Below the pieces are notes generated by a model. That model made no database searches. It saw only the letters and a program-made list of their open reading frames with translations, and was not told the origin of the DNA. Position numbers and translations under genes: made by a program. Positions 53,039-61,068 of a stretch of DNA of 61,068 nt are shown here, in pieces. This DNA is from Acidobacteriota bacterium (lineage in GTDB: Bacteria > Acidobacteriota > Thermoanaerobaculia > UBA5066 > Gp7-AA6), in contig JAIVJS010000001.1 in assembly GCA_020199905.1 (NCBI GenBank), positions 1 to 61,068 of the forward strand, given 5' to 3'. Position 1 is the first letter of the stretch. The number at the start of each line of letters is the position of its first letter.

Positions 53039-53790
53039 CCCGGCCCCGCATCCTCGTCACGAACGACGACGGAATCTTCTCCGAGGGCATCGAGCGGCTG
53101 GCCGCCGCGCTCTCGGAGGTCGGCGAGGTCGTCACGGTGGCGCCGGACCAGGAGAGGAGCGCCGCCGGCCACTCGCTGACTCTCCAGCACCCTCTCCGCG
53201 CCCGGCTCGTCGGTCCCGAACGCTGGTCCGTCGACGGCACCCCGACCGACTGCGTCAACTGGGGCGTTCTTCACCTGCTGAAGAACGATCGCCCGAAGCT
53301 CCTCTTCTCGGGAATCAACCTCGGCCTGAACCTCGGCGACGACGTCACGTACTCGGGCACCGTGTCGGCCGCGTTCGAGGGCACGATCCTGGGCGTGCCG
53401 TCCGTCGCGGTGTCGCAGGAGATCGAGACGGGGTTCTCCTTCGACGCGGCGGCGAACTTCGCCCGGCGCATCGCGCGGCGGCTGCTGCAGGCACCGCTGC
53501 CCGCCGGGACGCTCGTCAACGTCAACGTCCCGGCGGGGCCGATCCACGGCGTGCGAGTGGCGCGGCTCGGAAAACGGCGCTACGGGGAAGCCGTCATCGA
53601 AAAGCAGGATCCGCGGGGACGCCCCTACTACTGGATCGGATCCACGATCCCGGAAGGCGATCTCGAGGACGGAACCGACATAGCCGCCGTCGCGGAGAAG
53701 TGGATCTCGATGAGCCCGCTCCACCTCGACCTGACCGACTACCGGTCAATGGAGGCTCTGGAAACAGTGGCGAAGACTCTGGGCGTCTGA
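53035..53790 (+). CDS. surE: 5'/3'-nucleotidase SurE
   Basis: A 251-residue metal-dependent phosphatase acting on nucleoside monophosphates. The active site opens with ILVTNDDGI (Asp pair), followed by Ser and Asn ligands in RSAAGHSLTL and GINLGLNLGDDVTYSGTVSA. The GTG at 53035 overlaps the pspC stop by four bases. In many bacteria surE is next to pcm; here pcm lies 2.3 kb away beyond the E1 gene. Length and motifs are complete. Confidence 0.94.
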   Translation: MTRPRILVTNDDGIFSEGIERLAAALSEVGEVVTVAPDQERSAAGHSLTLQHPLRARLVGPERWSVDGTPTDCVNWGVLHLLKNDRPKLLFSGINLGLNLGDDVTYSGTVSAAFEGTILGVPSVAVSQEIETGFSFDAAANFARRIARRLLQAPLPAGTLVNVNVPAGPIHGVRVARLGKRRYGEAVIEKQDPRGRPYYWIGSTIPEGDLEDGTDIAAVAEKWISMSPLHLDLTDYRSMEALETVAKTLGV

Positions 53791-53898
53791 GGCTTATCTT
53801 TTCGATTTCCGATCCAGTTGACCGCAAAGTACCGCGACCGTCTCGCTCCCGTTGGTCGCTCGGCTCCCGTTTCCCGCTCCCCCGGCCCCGGTCGGTCC

Positions 53899-55959
53899 TC
53901 AGTACCCCAGCACCTTCCTCGCGGCCTCCACCACCTTCTCGCTGTTCGGGAGGATCGCCCGTTCGAGAATACGGTTGAAGCCAACGGGGGTGAAGGTCGA
54001 GCCGACGCGTCCGATCGGGGCGTCGAGCCACGGGAAGAGCCTTTCCTGGATCTGCGAGGCGATCTCTCCGCCGAATCCGCCGTGCACCTTGTCTTCGTGC
54101 GCGACGAGCACGCGGCTGGTCTTGCGGACGGATTTCTCGATGGCCTCGTGGTCGAGCGGAACCAGGGATCGCAGGTCGAGGACCTCGACCGAGCGCCCCT
54201 CCCTCTCCAGCGTCTGCGCGGCTTCGAGCGCGAAATGAACCGGCGTGCCGTACGCGACGATCGTCAGCTCTTTCCCCTCGCGTCGCAGCCGGGCCTTTCC
54301 AAACGGCACGGCGAATTCTTTCGGGACGTTCGAGCGGGCCATGGGGTTGTTGTAGAGGAACTTCGGCTCGAGAAACACGGTCAGCCCGCGGGAGCGGATC
54401 GACGTGCGCAGCAGGCCCGCCGCGTCGTCGGCGAAAGCGGGATAGACGACGCGGAGGCCGGGAAGCGTGGTCAACCACCCCTCGATGTTCTGCGAGTGGT
54501 ACAGGCCGCCGCCGATGTAACCGCCGGATGCCAGCCGCAGAGTGACGTTCGGGACGAATTTCCCGTTCGTGCGCCAGTACTCGTGCGACATCTCGACCAT
54601 CTGCTCCGCCGCGGGCCAGAAGTAGTCCGCGAACTCGGCCCCTTCGACGACGACGCGGATTTTCTCGTCGAAGCGCGAGAACCCGTCGGCGGTCCCGGTG
54701 ATGAAGTCTTCGGCGATCGGCCCGTTGAAGACGCGTTTGACCCCGAACTCCTGCTGCATGCCCTTCGTGACGTTGAACACGCCGCCCTTGTCCCGGTACG
54801 CGACGTCCTGACCCCAAATGTACGTGTCGGGATTGCGGCGGAACTCGTTTTTCAGCGTGTCGTTCAAAGCCTGCACCAGAGTCTGCGGCTCGCCCGTGCC
54901 GTCGGGCATCCCCTCGGGCCACGCTTCCGGGACCCAGGGCTCGGGGACCACGTAGTCGAAGATCGAGGCCGGATCGGGGTCGGGCGCGAGCTTCGCCCGG
55001 TCCGCCGCCTCGTCGTAGGTCTGCTGGTTGTGCGCCTCGATCGCCTCGAGGTCCGCGGCCGGAACGAGGCCGTTCTCGACGAGCGTCCGCCGGAAGCGGG
55101 GAAGCGGGTCCGCCGCCCGGGCGGCCGCGAGCTCCTCGGGCGTCCGGTAGAGCTCGTGGCGGTCGGAGTTGGAGTGGGAATGGATCCGCACGACGACGGC
55201 GTGGACGATGGCGGCTCCCGCCCCGGATCGCACGTACTCGACCGCCTCGCGCATCGCGCGGAACGCGGCGAAGACGTCGAGCCCGTCGCAATGGATGATG
55301 CGAAGGTTCGGAAATCCCGTGAAGTTGTCGGAAGAGTACTGGTTCGCCGTCTGGTCCTGCTTGGGGACGGAGATCCCGTACCCGTTGTCCTGCACGACGA
55401 AAACGACCGGCAGCTTCTCGCGGGTCGCGCCGTTGACGGCCTCGTAGAAGTACCCCTCGCTTGCGGAAGACTCTCCGATCGAGCAGTACACGATGGCGTC
55501 GCTTCCGTACGTCTTCACGGCGCGCGCGAGACCCGCCGCGTGCTGCGCATGGTTGGATACGGCCGAGGAGACGTTCTGGATCCCGATCTCCGGCTTGGCG
55601 AAGTGGTTGGACATGTGCCGGCCGCCCGACGCGACGTCGGCCGCTTTCGACATGCCGTTCAAGAGGATCTCTTCGGCCGTGAGCCCGGCCGCGAGGCACG
55701 TCGTGAGGTCGCGATAGTAGGGGAAGAGGAAGTCACGCCCCGGACGGAACGTCATCCCGAGCGCGAGCTGAATGCCGTCGTGGCCGGCGCATGGCGCGTG
55801 ATAGCTCCAGCCCAGGCCCTGCTTCAGGTAGTTGGGCGCCTTGTCGTCCAGCACCCGTCCGAGGTGCATCACCCCGTACCATTTCTTGAGCTCTTCGCGG
55901 GAGACGTCGGTCCGGGCAACATCTGAAACCCGATCGAGCGCCGCCGTGTGTTCGGTCAA
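53899..55959 (-). CDS. 2-oxoacid dehydrogenase E1, fused alpha and beta
   Basis: A 686-residue thiamine-diphosphate enzyme joining both E1 subunits in one chain. The alpha half (about 1-330) has the ThDP motif CSIGESSASEGYFYEAVNGA then VVQDNGYGIS. The beta half (about 355-686) has WGQDVAYRDKGGVF, FNGPIAEDFITGTADGFSRF and PFGKARLRREGKELTIVAYG. This fused form is known for branched-chain 2-oxoacid dehydrogenases. No E2 or E3 gene is in the window, so they are encoded elsewhere. It decarboxylates branched-chain keto acids, giving starters for branched fatty acids. It converges with surE and is divergent from pcm. Confidence 0.9.
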   Translation of the reverse strand: MTEHTAALDRVSDVARTDVSREELKKWYGVMHLGRVLDDKAPNYLKQGLGWSYHAPCAGHDGIQLALGMTFRPGRDFLFPYYRDLTTCLAAGLTAEEILLNGMSKAADVASGGRHMSNHFAKPEIGIQNVSSAVSNHAQHAAGLARAVKTYGSDAIVYCSIGESSASEGYFYEAVNGATREKLPVVFVVQDNGYGISVPKQDQTANQYSSDNFTGFPNLRIIHCDGLDVFAAFRAMREAVEYVRSGAGAAIVHAVVVRIHSHSNSDRHELYRTPEELAAARAADPLPRFRRTLVENGLVPAADLEAIEAHNQQTYDEAADRAKLAPDPDPASIFDYVVPEPWVPEAWPEGMPDGTGEPQTLVQALNDTLKNEFRRNPDTYIWGQDVAYRDKGGVFNVTKGMQQEFGVKRVFNGPIAEDFITGTADGFSRFDEKIRVVVEGAEFADYFWPAAEQMVEMSHEYWRTNGKFVPNVTLRLASGGYIGGGLYHSQNIEGWLTTLPGLRVVYPAFADDAAGLLRTSIRSRGLTVFLEPKFLYNNPMARSNVPKEFAVPFGKARLRREGKELTIVAYGTPVHFALEAAQTLEREGRSVEVLDLRSLVPLDHEAIEKSVRKTSRVLVAHEDKVHGGFGGEIASQIQERLFPWLDAPIGRVGSTFTPVGFNRILERAILPNSEKVVEAARKVLGY

Positions 55960-56047
55960 GGGCTTCCTCCGAGGTCTGAGAGAACCCGTATTCTAACGGC
56001 GGCCTCCGTCAAATCCTTCCTTTTCTTCCGGCGCAACCGCCCCTAAA

Positions 56048-56740
56048 ATGAGGCAGATGCCCTCCAATTCCGTCCGGTCTCCGGCGGCCTCCCGCGAGGA
56101 GTCCGCCCGGCGCGAAATGGTGGAGCGTTTCGTCGCGCCCCGGGGGGTCGACGATCCCCGGGTGCTCGCCGCCATGCGCGAAGTGCCCAGGCACCTGTTC
56201 GTTCCCGAGCCGCTCCGGGGGAAGGCCTACGGCGATCACTCGCTTCCGATCGGCTTCGGCCAGACGATCTCTCAGCCGTACGTCGTGGGCATCATGACGT
56301 CCCGACTCGCGATCGAGCCGGGCCACAAGGTGCTCGAGATCGGGACGGGATCCGGATATCAGACCGCGGTCCTCTCGCGGCTGGCTCGAACGGTGTACTC
56401 GCTCGAGCGCCTGGACGAGCTCGCGCGCCGCTCTTCCGCCCTGCTGCGGCAGCTCGGCTGCCAGAACGTCTCGGTTAAAGCCTTCGACGGGACGTACGGC
56501 TATCCGGCCGCCGCGCCATACGACCGGATCCTGGTCACCGCCGGCACCGACGAAGTGCCGGAGCCGCTTCTCGCGCAGCTCGCCGTCGGGGGCCGCCTCG
56601 TCGTTCCGATCGGGCCGCCCGACCGCCAGCGGATCCGCGTCGTGCGCCGCCGCAAGACCGATTTCGCGCAGGAGGATGGGGAAGCGGTCGTCTTCGTCCC
56701 TCTCGTTGGAAAGTTCGGCCGCGCGGGAATCCCGGGTTGA
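56048..56740 (+). CDS. pcm: Protein-L-isoaspartate O-methyltransferase
   Basis: A 230-residue repair enzyme that methylates L-isoaspartyl residues in damaged proteins. The N-terminal block REMVERFVAPRGVDDPRVLA and VPRHLFVPE lead to SYQPYV-like QTISQPYVVGIM. The SAM loop is VLEIGTGSGYQTAVLSRLA, and the later blocks are DGTYGYPAAAPYDRILVTAG and GGRLVVPIG. The start may be the ATG at 56048 or three codons later. The stop overlaps the next start, so pcm, the acylphosphatase and apt form one tight operon. Confidence 0.93.
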   Translation: MRQMPSNSVRSPAASREESARREMVERFVAPRGVDDPRVLAAMREVPRHLFVPEPLRGKAYGDHSLPIGFGQTISQPYVVGIMTSRLAIEPGHKVLEIGTGSGYQTAVLSRLARTVYSLERLDELARRSSALLRQLGCQNVSVKAFDGTYGYPAAAPYDRILVTAGTDEVPEPLLAQLAVGGRLVVPIGPPDRQRIRVVRRRKTDFAQEDGEAVVFVPLVGKFGRAGIPG

Positions 56741-57012
56741 CGGAGATCGCGCGCCGCGCCATCGTCTCCGGCCGGGTCCAGGGGGTCGGGTTCCGGGCCT
56801 TTGCCCGGCGCGCCGCGCATGACGCGGGGGTGCGCGGGTGGGTGCGCAATCTCTCCGACGGCACCGTCGAGACCGAAGTGGAAGGGGAGGACGCCGCCGT
56901 GGCGCGCTACTTTGAAAGGCTCCGGCGCGGGCCGCTCGTCGGCTCGGTCTCGTCCGTCGCCGAGGAGGAGCTTCCCTCGCGGGGCTTCCAGGGCTTCGAG
57001 ATCCGCTCGTGA
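56737..57012 (+). CDS. acyP: Acylphosphatase
   Basis: A 91-residue enzyme hydrolysing acyl phosphates. The catalytic Arg is in VSGRVQGVGFRAFARRAAHD and the Asn in VRGWVRNLSDGTVETEVEGE, both in their usual places. It starts at a TTG whose last two bases begin the pcm stop (TTGA). Its own stop overlaps the start of apt. Complete. Confidence 0.93.
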   Translation: MTEIARRAIVSGRVQGVGFRAFARRAAHDAGVRGWVRNLSDGTVETEVEGEDAAVARYFERLRRGPLVGSVSSVAEEELPSRGFQGFEIRS

Positions 57013-57542
57013 CGGAGAGCTCCGGCGACGCGGACCTTCGGGCGCTCGTGCGCGACGTGCCCGACTTCCCCTCCCCGGGAATCCTGTTTCGTGACATCAC
57101 TCCGCTGCTCGCGTCTCCTGCGGCGTTCGCCCGCGCCATCCGGGAAATGGCCGAACCGTGGAAGGCGCGCCGCCCCGCGAAGATCCTCGGCATCGAGGCC
57201 CGCGGCTTCATGTTCGGCGCCGCTCTCGCGCGCGAGCTCTCCGTCGGATTCGTCCCGGTCCGCAAGCCCGGCAAGCTTCCGCGCGAGACGGTCCGCGCCA
57301 GCTACGGCCTCGAGTACGGAACCGACACGCTGGAAATCCACCGGGACGCGTGCGCGGCGGGAGAGCGGGTGGTGATCGCCGACGACGTGCTCGCCACCGG
57401 CGGAACCGCGGAAGCGGCGTGCCGGCTCGCCGAGGCCCTGGGGGCGGAGATCCTCGGTGTCGCCGTCTTCATCGAGCTCGCTGCGCTCGGCGGCCGCGCC
57501 CGCGTCGACCCGCGGCCGGTGCATTCGGTGCTGGTATTATGA
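57009..57542 (+). CDS. apt: Adenine phosphoribosyltransferase
   Basis: A 177-residue purine-salvage enzyme making AMP from adenine and PRPP. FRDITPLLASPAAFARAIRE and GIEARGFMFGAALARELSVG are the adenine and loop regions. The PRPP motif is VVIADDVLATGGTAEAACRL, with its paired acidic residues and TGGT loop. The GTG at 57009 overlaps the acylphosphatase stop. The REC-EAL gene follows 43 bases later. Confidence 0.94.
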   Translation: MTESSGDADLRALVRDVPDFPSPGILFRDITPLLASPAAFARAIREMAEPWKARRPAKILGIEARGFMFGAALARELSVGFVPVRKPGKLPRETVRASYGLEYGTDTLEIHRDACAAGERVVIADDVLATGGTAEAACRLAEALGAEILGVAVFIELAALGGRARVDPRPVHSVLVL

Positions 57543-57585
57543 ACAATCTCAACCAGGACGAATCCGCAGGGGCCGAAAGTCCGGC

Positions 57586-59265
57586 ATGACGGCTGAGAAG
57601 ATCCTCATCGTCGACGACGACGAGGACATTCTGCTGATCGTTCAGACGATCCTCGCCTCGGCCGGGTACTCCGCCATGACCGCCCACAACGGGCGTGAAG
57701 GCGTCGACATGGCGCTCGAGCTTCGGCCGGATTTGATCCTTCTGGACGTGATGATGCCCGAGCTCTCGGGGTGGGAAGTCTGCACGACGCTGAAGAACGC
57801 GCCGGAGACGCGGCAGATCCCGATCGCGATGCTCACGGTGAAGAGCGAGATCCGCGACCTCATCACGGGGATGCAGGTCGGCGCAGACGACTACATCACC
57901 AAGCCGTTCACGCGGCGAAAGCTCCTCTCGACCGTCCGCAAGCTGCTCGACGATCGCGGCGAGGAAGTCCCGGCGTACATCCCATCCGAGAACGAAGAGG
58001 TCCGGTTCAAGAACCTCCTCTTCGACGGCGTCACGGAGCTGCCGACCGTCCCGATCATCATCGACGCGCTGCGCGACCGCCTTCTGGACAATCGCGACCT
58101 CGGGGTGCTCTTCATCGACGTGGAGCAGTACAGCCACATCGAGGAGACGTACGGCTGGGAGGTGTTCGACGCGCTCCTCCGGCACACGGGCAAGGCGCTC
58201 CGCCGGATGCTCGGCACCGTCTTCGCGACGGAGGACTTCGTCGCGGTCAATCGCGCGGGCGGCTCCGACTTCTACGTCTTCACGACGATGGAGGCCGGGG
58301 AGGACGCGTTCTCGAGGCTGCAGCGCAAGGCGCGCCAGGTGGAGGAGTCACTGCGGGGATCCCTCGACGAGGCTTTCGGATCCCGCATCCACAAGAGGAT
58401 CGGCGTATTCGTCGGGTACTCCGTCATTCACTCCAACCCGCAGATGCGCGTCGAGCGGCTCGTTTATCGCGCCCTGCGCCAGGCGATCGCGATTGCGACG
58501 ACGAAGGAAGAAGAGCGGCAGACGATGCTGCGCGAGACCTTCCAGGAGATCCTGCGCAAGCGTCGCATCCGCACGGTCTACCAGCCGATCTTCGATCTCA
58601 ACACGATGGAGCTGTACGGACACGAGGCGCTGACCCGCGGCCCGATGGAGACGGCCTTCGAGAGCCCCGAGCTGCTCTTCCAGTTCGCCGGAGACCACGA
58701 AGCGATCTGGGAGCTGGAGCAGCTCTGCATCGAATCCTCCGCCGCGCACTATCAGGGCGCCCCCGGCGGGCACCTCTTCATCAACGTCGAGGCGGACTCG
58801 ATCACAGCGCTGACGACCCGCAAGGAAACCCTCGAGCCGCTCCTGAATCTGAAGCAGCGGGTCGTGATCGAAGTGACCGAGCGCTCCGCGATCCGCGACA
58901 TTCCCGTTTTTCGCGAGGCGCTGGCGGCGCTTCGGGACAGGGGCTTCCAGATCGCCATCGACGACGCGGGCTCCGGATACGCCTCGCTCCAGTCGATCGC
59001 CGAGCTGCGCCCGAACTATCTGAAGGTCGCCAATACCCTGATCACGGGCCTTCACGCCGACACGATCAAGCGCGACGTGGTCGAGATGCTCGTCAACCTC
59101 GCCCGCCGGATCGACGCCACGTGCGTCGCGGAGGGCATCGAGACCCCCGAGGACCTCGAGGAATGCCGCCGGCTCGGCATTCCGTACGGCCAGGGCTTCT
59201 ACCTCGGCGTTCCGGAGGAGATCCCCGCGACGGGGCCCGCTCGCGACTTCGTCCGCGTGAAGTGA
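57586..59265 (+). CDS. REC-GGDEF(degenerate)-EAL c-di-GMP phosphodiesterase
   Basis: A 559-residue response regulator. The receiver domain (1-125) has KILIVDDDED, phosphorylatable Asp in LILLDVMMPELSG (near 53), and KPFT. The middle domain is GGDEF-like but its signature is GGSDF, so cyclase activity is unlikely, though it may bind GTP. The EAL domain (about 325-545) has the catalytic motif HEALTRG, IEVTERS and AIDDAGSGYASLQS, with all metal ligands that I can check. It should degrade c-di-GMP when phosphorylated. No kinase gene is adjacent. The ATG at 57586 is 43 bases after apt, with weak ribosome signals. Confidence 0.9.
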   Translation: MTAEKILIVDDDEDILLIVQTILASAGYSAMTAHNGREGVDMALELRPDLILLDVMMPELSGWEVCTTLKNAPETRQIPIAMLTVKSEIRDLITGMQVGADDYITKPFTRRKLLSTVRKLLDDRGEEVPAYIPSENEEVRFKNLLFDGVTELPTVPIIIDALRDRLLDNRDLGVLFIDVEQYSHIEETYGWEVFDALLRHTGKALRRMLGTVFATEDFVAVNRAGGSDFYVFTTMEAGEDAFSRLQRKARQVEESLRGSLDEAFGSRIHKRIGVFVGYSVIHSNPQMRVERLVYRALRQAIAIATTKEEERQTMLRETFQEILRKRRIRTVYQPIFDLNTMELYGHEALTRGPMETAFESPELLFQFAGDHEAIWELEQLCIESSAAHYQGAPGGHLFINVEADSITALTTRKETLEPLLNLKQRVVIEVTERSAIRDIPVFREALAALRDRGFQIAIDDAGSGYASLQSIAELRPNYLKVANTLITGLHADTIKRDVVEMLVNLARRIDATCVAEGIETPEDLEECRRLGIPYGQGFYLGVPEEIPATGPARDFVRVK

Positions 59266-59314
59266 AGAGTCCCGGATTCTTCCGCCGGCGGGACGCCGGG
59301 AGCGGGAGAGCCGC

Positions 59315-60115
59315 GTGAGCGGAGCGCCTCCGCCGGGCGAACCGGGACCCGGCCGCGCGCCCGGCCCCATGGACGCCTCGGGGATCATCGCGGTGAGGAC
59401 GGGATTCGTTCGCATGTCCCGCCGGCTGCGCAAGGCCCCGAAAAGACCGCGCCCGCCGTGGGCGTTGTCGCTCGGGCTCCTGGCGCTCGCCGCCGCCCTG
59501 GGATTCGGGGCCGCGCTGCACCGGCGTTCGCTCGAGAGCGAATTCGCCGAGTCTGTGCGGCGGACCGCCGCGGTCCCCGCCGACGTCAAGCGGCTGCGGC
59601 AGGAGCTCGCCGACTCCGAGGCGGACGCGAAGACCCTCGGGGCCCAGCTCGATTCGCAGCTGAGGTACCTCGAGAGCGTCAAGAGCGAGGATTTTTTTAT
59701 CGTCCTCGACACGGCGAAGAAGCGCTTCCGCTTCCAGTACGGCGACCGCGTCGTGCGGGAGGCGGCGGCGGAGCCCGGTCCGGCGAAGACCATCGAGGCA
59801 GGGAAGCGGCGATGGACGTTTCCGGCTCTGTCGGGCGCGTACTCCATACGCGAGAAGCTTCAGGGCGCCGACTGGGCGCCGCCCGCCTGGGTGTATGCGA
59901 TGAACCGGACGCCGGCGCCCGCCCCGCTGCCGCTGATCGAGAACGGCCTCGGAAGGTACGTGATCGTTCTCTCGGGCGACGCCGTGATCCACTCGCCGCC
60001 TCCGGAGAACAGCCCGTTGAAGGGCGCGAAGCCGGGATCGTTTCTCGTGCCGGAAAAGGACCTCGCGGCGATCTGGAAGCGAGTCGGGCCGCGCACCCGC
60101 GTGTACGTGTTCTAG
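59315..60115 (+). CDS. L,D-transpeptidase-like protein lacking the catalytic Cys
   Basis: A 266-residue protein with one N-terminal membrane helix (ALSLGLLALAAALGFGAAL), a short coiled coil (VKRLRQELADSEADAKTLGA) and a YkuD-like C-terminal domain. It aligns segment by segment with the next protein, but where that one has HGT and SHGC this has VIHSPPP and AKPGS. The catalytic Cys and its Gly are gone while one His stays. It therefore cannot be a normal transpeptidase. It may bind peptidoglycan or help its partner. The GTG at 59315 is used here; an ATG at 59414 would give a more typical short N-terminus. It ends 17 bases before the next start. Confidence 0.7.
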   Translation: MSGAPPPGEPGPGRAPGPMDASGIIAVRTGFVRMSRRLRKAPKRPRPPWALSLGLLALAAALGFGAALHRRSLESEFAESVRRTAAVPADVKRLRQELADSEADAKTLGAQLDSQLRYLESVKSEDFFIVLDTAKKRFRFQYGDRVVREAAAEPGPAKTIEAGKRRWTFPALSGAYSIREKLQGADWAPPAWVYAMNRTPAPAPLPLIENGLGRYVIVLSGDAVIHSPPPENSPLKGAKPGSFLVPEKDLAAIWKRVGPRTRVYVF

Positions 60116-60132
60116 ATGGAAACGGAACGGAC

Positions 60133-61068
60133 GTGAGATTCCGGCTGGGCTTCCTCGGCGCCTGGGCGCTCTTCGTGATCGCGATCGGCGCGGTCGCGTT
60201 CACCGCGACGGCGGAGATCGAAAACCTCCGCGACGCGCGTAAGCTCTCGCGCCTGCACGAGATCGACCGGATGATCGCGGCGCGCATGGGCGGCCGGTTC
60301 GAGGAGCTGAAGAGCGCCGCGGAGGAGAGCGCCGCGCGGGTGTCGGACCTTCGATCGAAGGTCGCGCGCACCGAAGTCCGCCTGGACGAGTCGGCCGACA
60401 CCCTGCAGACGATCCTCATCTCGACCACGGAGAACAGGCTCTGGGTGCGCCAGGGCGGGCAGACCGTGTTCCAGGCGATCTGCTCGACGGGCAAGGGGAC
60501 CACGCTGGTCGAGAAGGGGAAGACCACCCTCTTCGAGACGCCGACCGGCCGGTTCAAGATCCGGTCCAAGGAGGAGAACCCGGTGTGGGTCCCTCCCGAC
60601 TGGCACTTCGTCGAGGAAGCGCGGAAGAAGCGCGCGACCGTCGTGCGGCTGGAGCCCGGGGAGGCCGTCGACGCGGCCACCGGAGCGGCGATCCCGCCAG
60701 ACCTCTCGCGGGCGGGCGGCGTCTGGTCCTGGGTCGAGGGGGGCAGCCGCCCGAAGAGGAAGATCCTGACGATCCGCAACGGATCGGTCGTCGAGATCTC
60801 CCCGGACGGATCCACCAGAGAGCTGCCTCCGGGGCAGGTGATCTCGGCGGGAAAGACCGTCGTGGTTCCCCCCGTCACGACGAAGCAGCGCCGTTTCGAC
60901 AAGGTGCTCGGCAAGTTCCGCCTGAATCTCGGCGGCGGATACGCGCTCCACGGTACCCTCGCGGCAGACCAGCTCGGGCGAAGCGTCTCGCACGGGTGCG
61001 TGCGGCTCGCAGACAAGGACCTCGAGACCCTCTACGAGATGACGTCCGTCGGCGACCAGGTGATTATT
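60133..61068 (+). CDS. L,D-transpeptidase (YkuD), 3' end beyond window
   Basis: A GTG at 60133 opens a frame of 312 codons that runs off the window edge. An N-terminal membrane helix (LGFLGAWALFVIAIGAVAFT) and a coiled coil (about 50-90) lead to the YkuD domain. Its motifs are intact: FETPTGRFKIRSKEENPVW, YALHGT and SVSHGCVRLADKDL, with the nucleophilic Cys. It should cross-link peptidoglycan through L,D bonds or attach proteins in the periplasm. An insert of about 100 residues lies between the FETPTG and HGT parts. It follows an inactive paralogue with which it probably forms a pair. Confidence 0.88.
   Translation, partial: MRFRLGFLGAWALFVIAIGAVAFTATAEIENLRDARKLSRLHEIDRMIAARMGGRFEELKSAAEESAARVSDLRSKVARTEVRLDESADTLQTILISTTENRLWVRQGGQTVFQAICSTGKGTTLVEKGKTTLFETPTGRFKIRSKEENPVWVPPDWHFVEEARKKRATVVRLEPGEAVDAATGAAIPPDLSRAGGVWSWVEGGSRPKRKILTIRNGSVVEISPDGSTRELPPGQVISAGKTVVVPPVTTKQRRFDKVLGKFRLNLGGGYALHGTLAADQLGRSVSHGCVRLADKDLETLYEMTSVGDQVII

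Noticed and set aside
1..61068. CRISPR arrays, insertion sequences, phage structural genes, replication origin
   Set aside because: No regularly spaced repeats, transposase frames, phage genes, or dnaA-box clusters with origin genes were seen.

Overview
The window is high-GC DNA (roughly two-thirds G+C) from a Gram-negative bacterium. My best guess is an acidobacterium of the Thermoanaerobaculia type. The reasons are the many secreted propeller proteins ending in one shared C-terminal module, a zinc-ribbon/Ser-Thr kinase with many membrane segments, MacB-like permease pairs, S9 and M3 peptidases and MEDS/PAS hybrid kinases. This is inferred from gene content; no rRNA is present.

Layout. 1-770: remnants of a histidine kinase and of a tyrosine recombinase next to tRNA-Leu(CAG). 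0.9-4.9 kb: small hypothetical genes and two secreted proteins. 4.9-10.2 kb: housekeeping block rnr, DUF2155, der, a MerR regulator, tRNA-Pro(GGG) and a small membrane protein. 10.4-20 kb: an integral membrane protein, two secreted seven-bladed propellers, and a MacA-like adaptor with two MacB-like permeases but no ATPase, beside an acyltransferase. 20-30 kb: a membrane Ser/Thr kinase, a methyltransferase, a truncated glycosyltransferase, a hybrid histidine kinase, a beta-helix protein and an Asp-box propeller. 30.4-37 kb: a six-gene same-strand lipid cluster (patatin phospholipase, fatty acyl-AMP ligase, cyclopropane-synthase-like methyltransferase, acyl carrier protein, acyl-ACP desaturase, alpha/beta hydrolase). 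37-45 kb: a scarred stretch holding remnants of a TonB receptor, a PAP2-like protein, a MacB permease and an aldo/keto reductase around an intact arsenic operon (arsN2-arsR-arsI-arsC-aquaporin). 44.7-53.8 kb: a truncated hybrid kinase, hypothetical genes, a frameshifted S9 peptidase, an M3 peptidase, then QueD/PTPS, PspC and SurE. 53.9-61 kb: a fused 2-oxoacid dehydrogenase E1, the overlapping set pcm-acylphosphatase-apt, a REC-EAL protein, and two L,D-transpeptidase-like proteins, the first lacking the catalytic Cys.

How genes work together. The lipid cluster looks like a compact version of the ACP-based acyl-tailoring toolkit known from mycolate biosynthesis: activation by an acyl-AMP ligase, loading on an ACP, desaturation, then SAM-dependent modification of the double bond. 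The arsenic operon pairs arsenate reduction with a channel instead of a pump, and adds an organoarsenical lyase and an ArsN2-type acetyltransferase under ArsR-like operators. Five otherwise different secreted proteins share one C-terminal module of about 110 residues, which suggests a common sorting, anchoring or assembly route.
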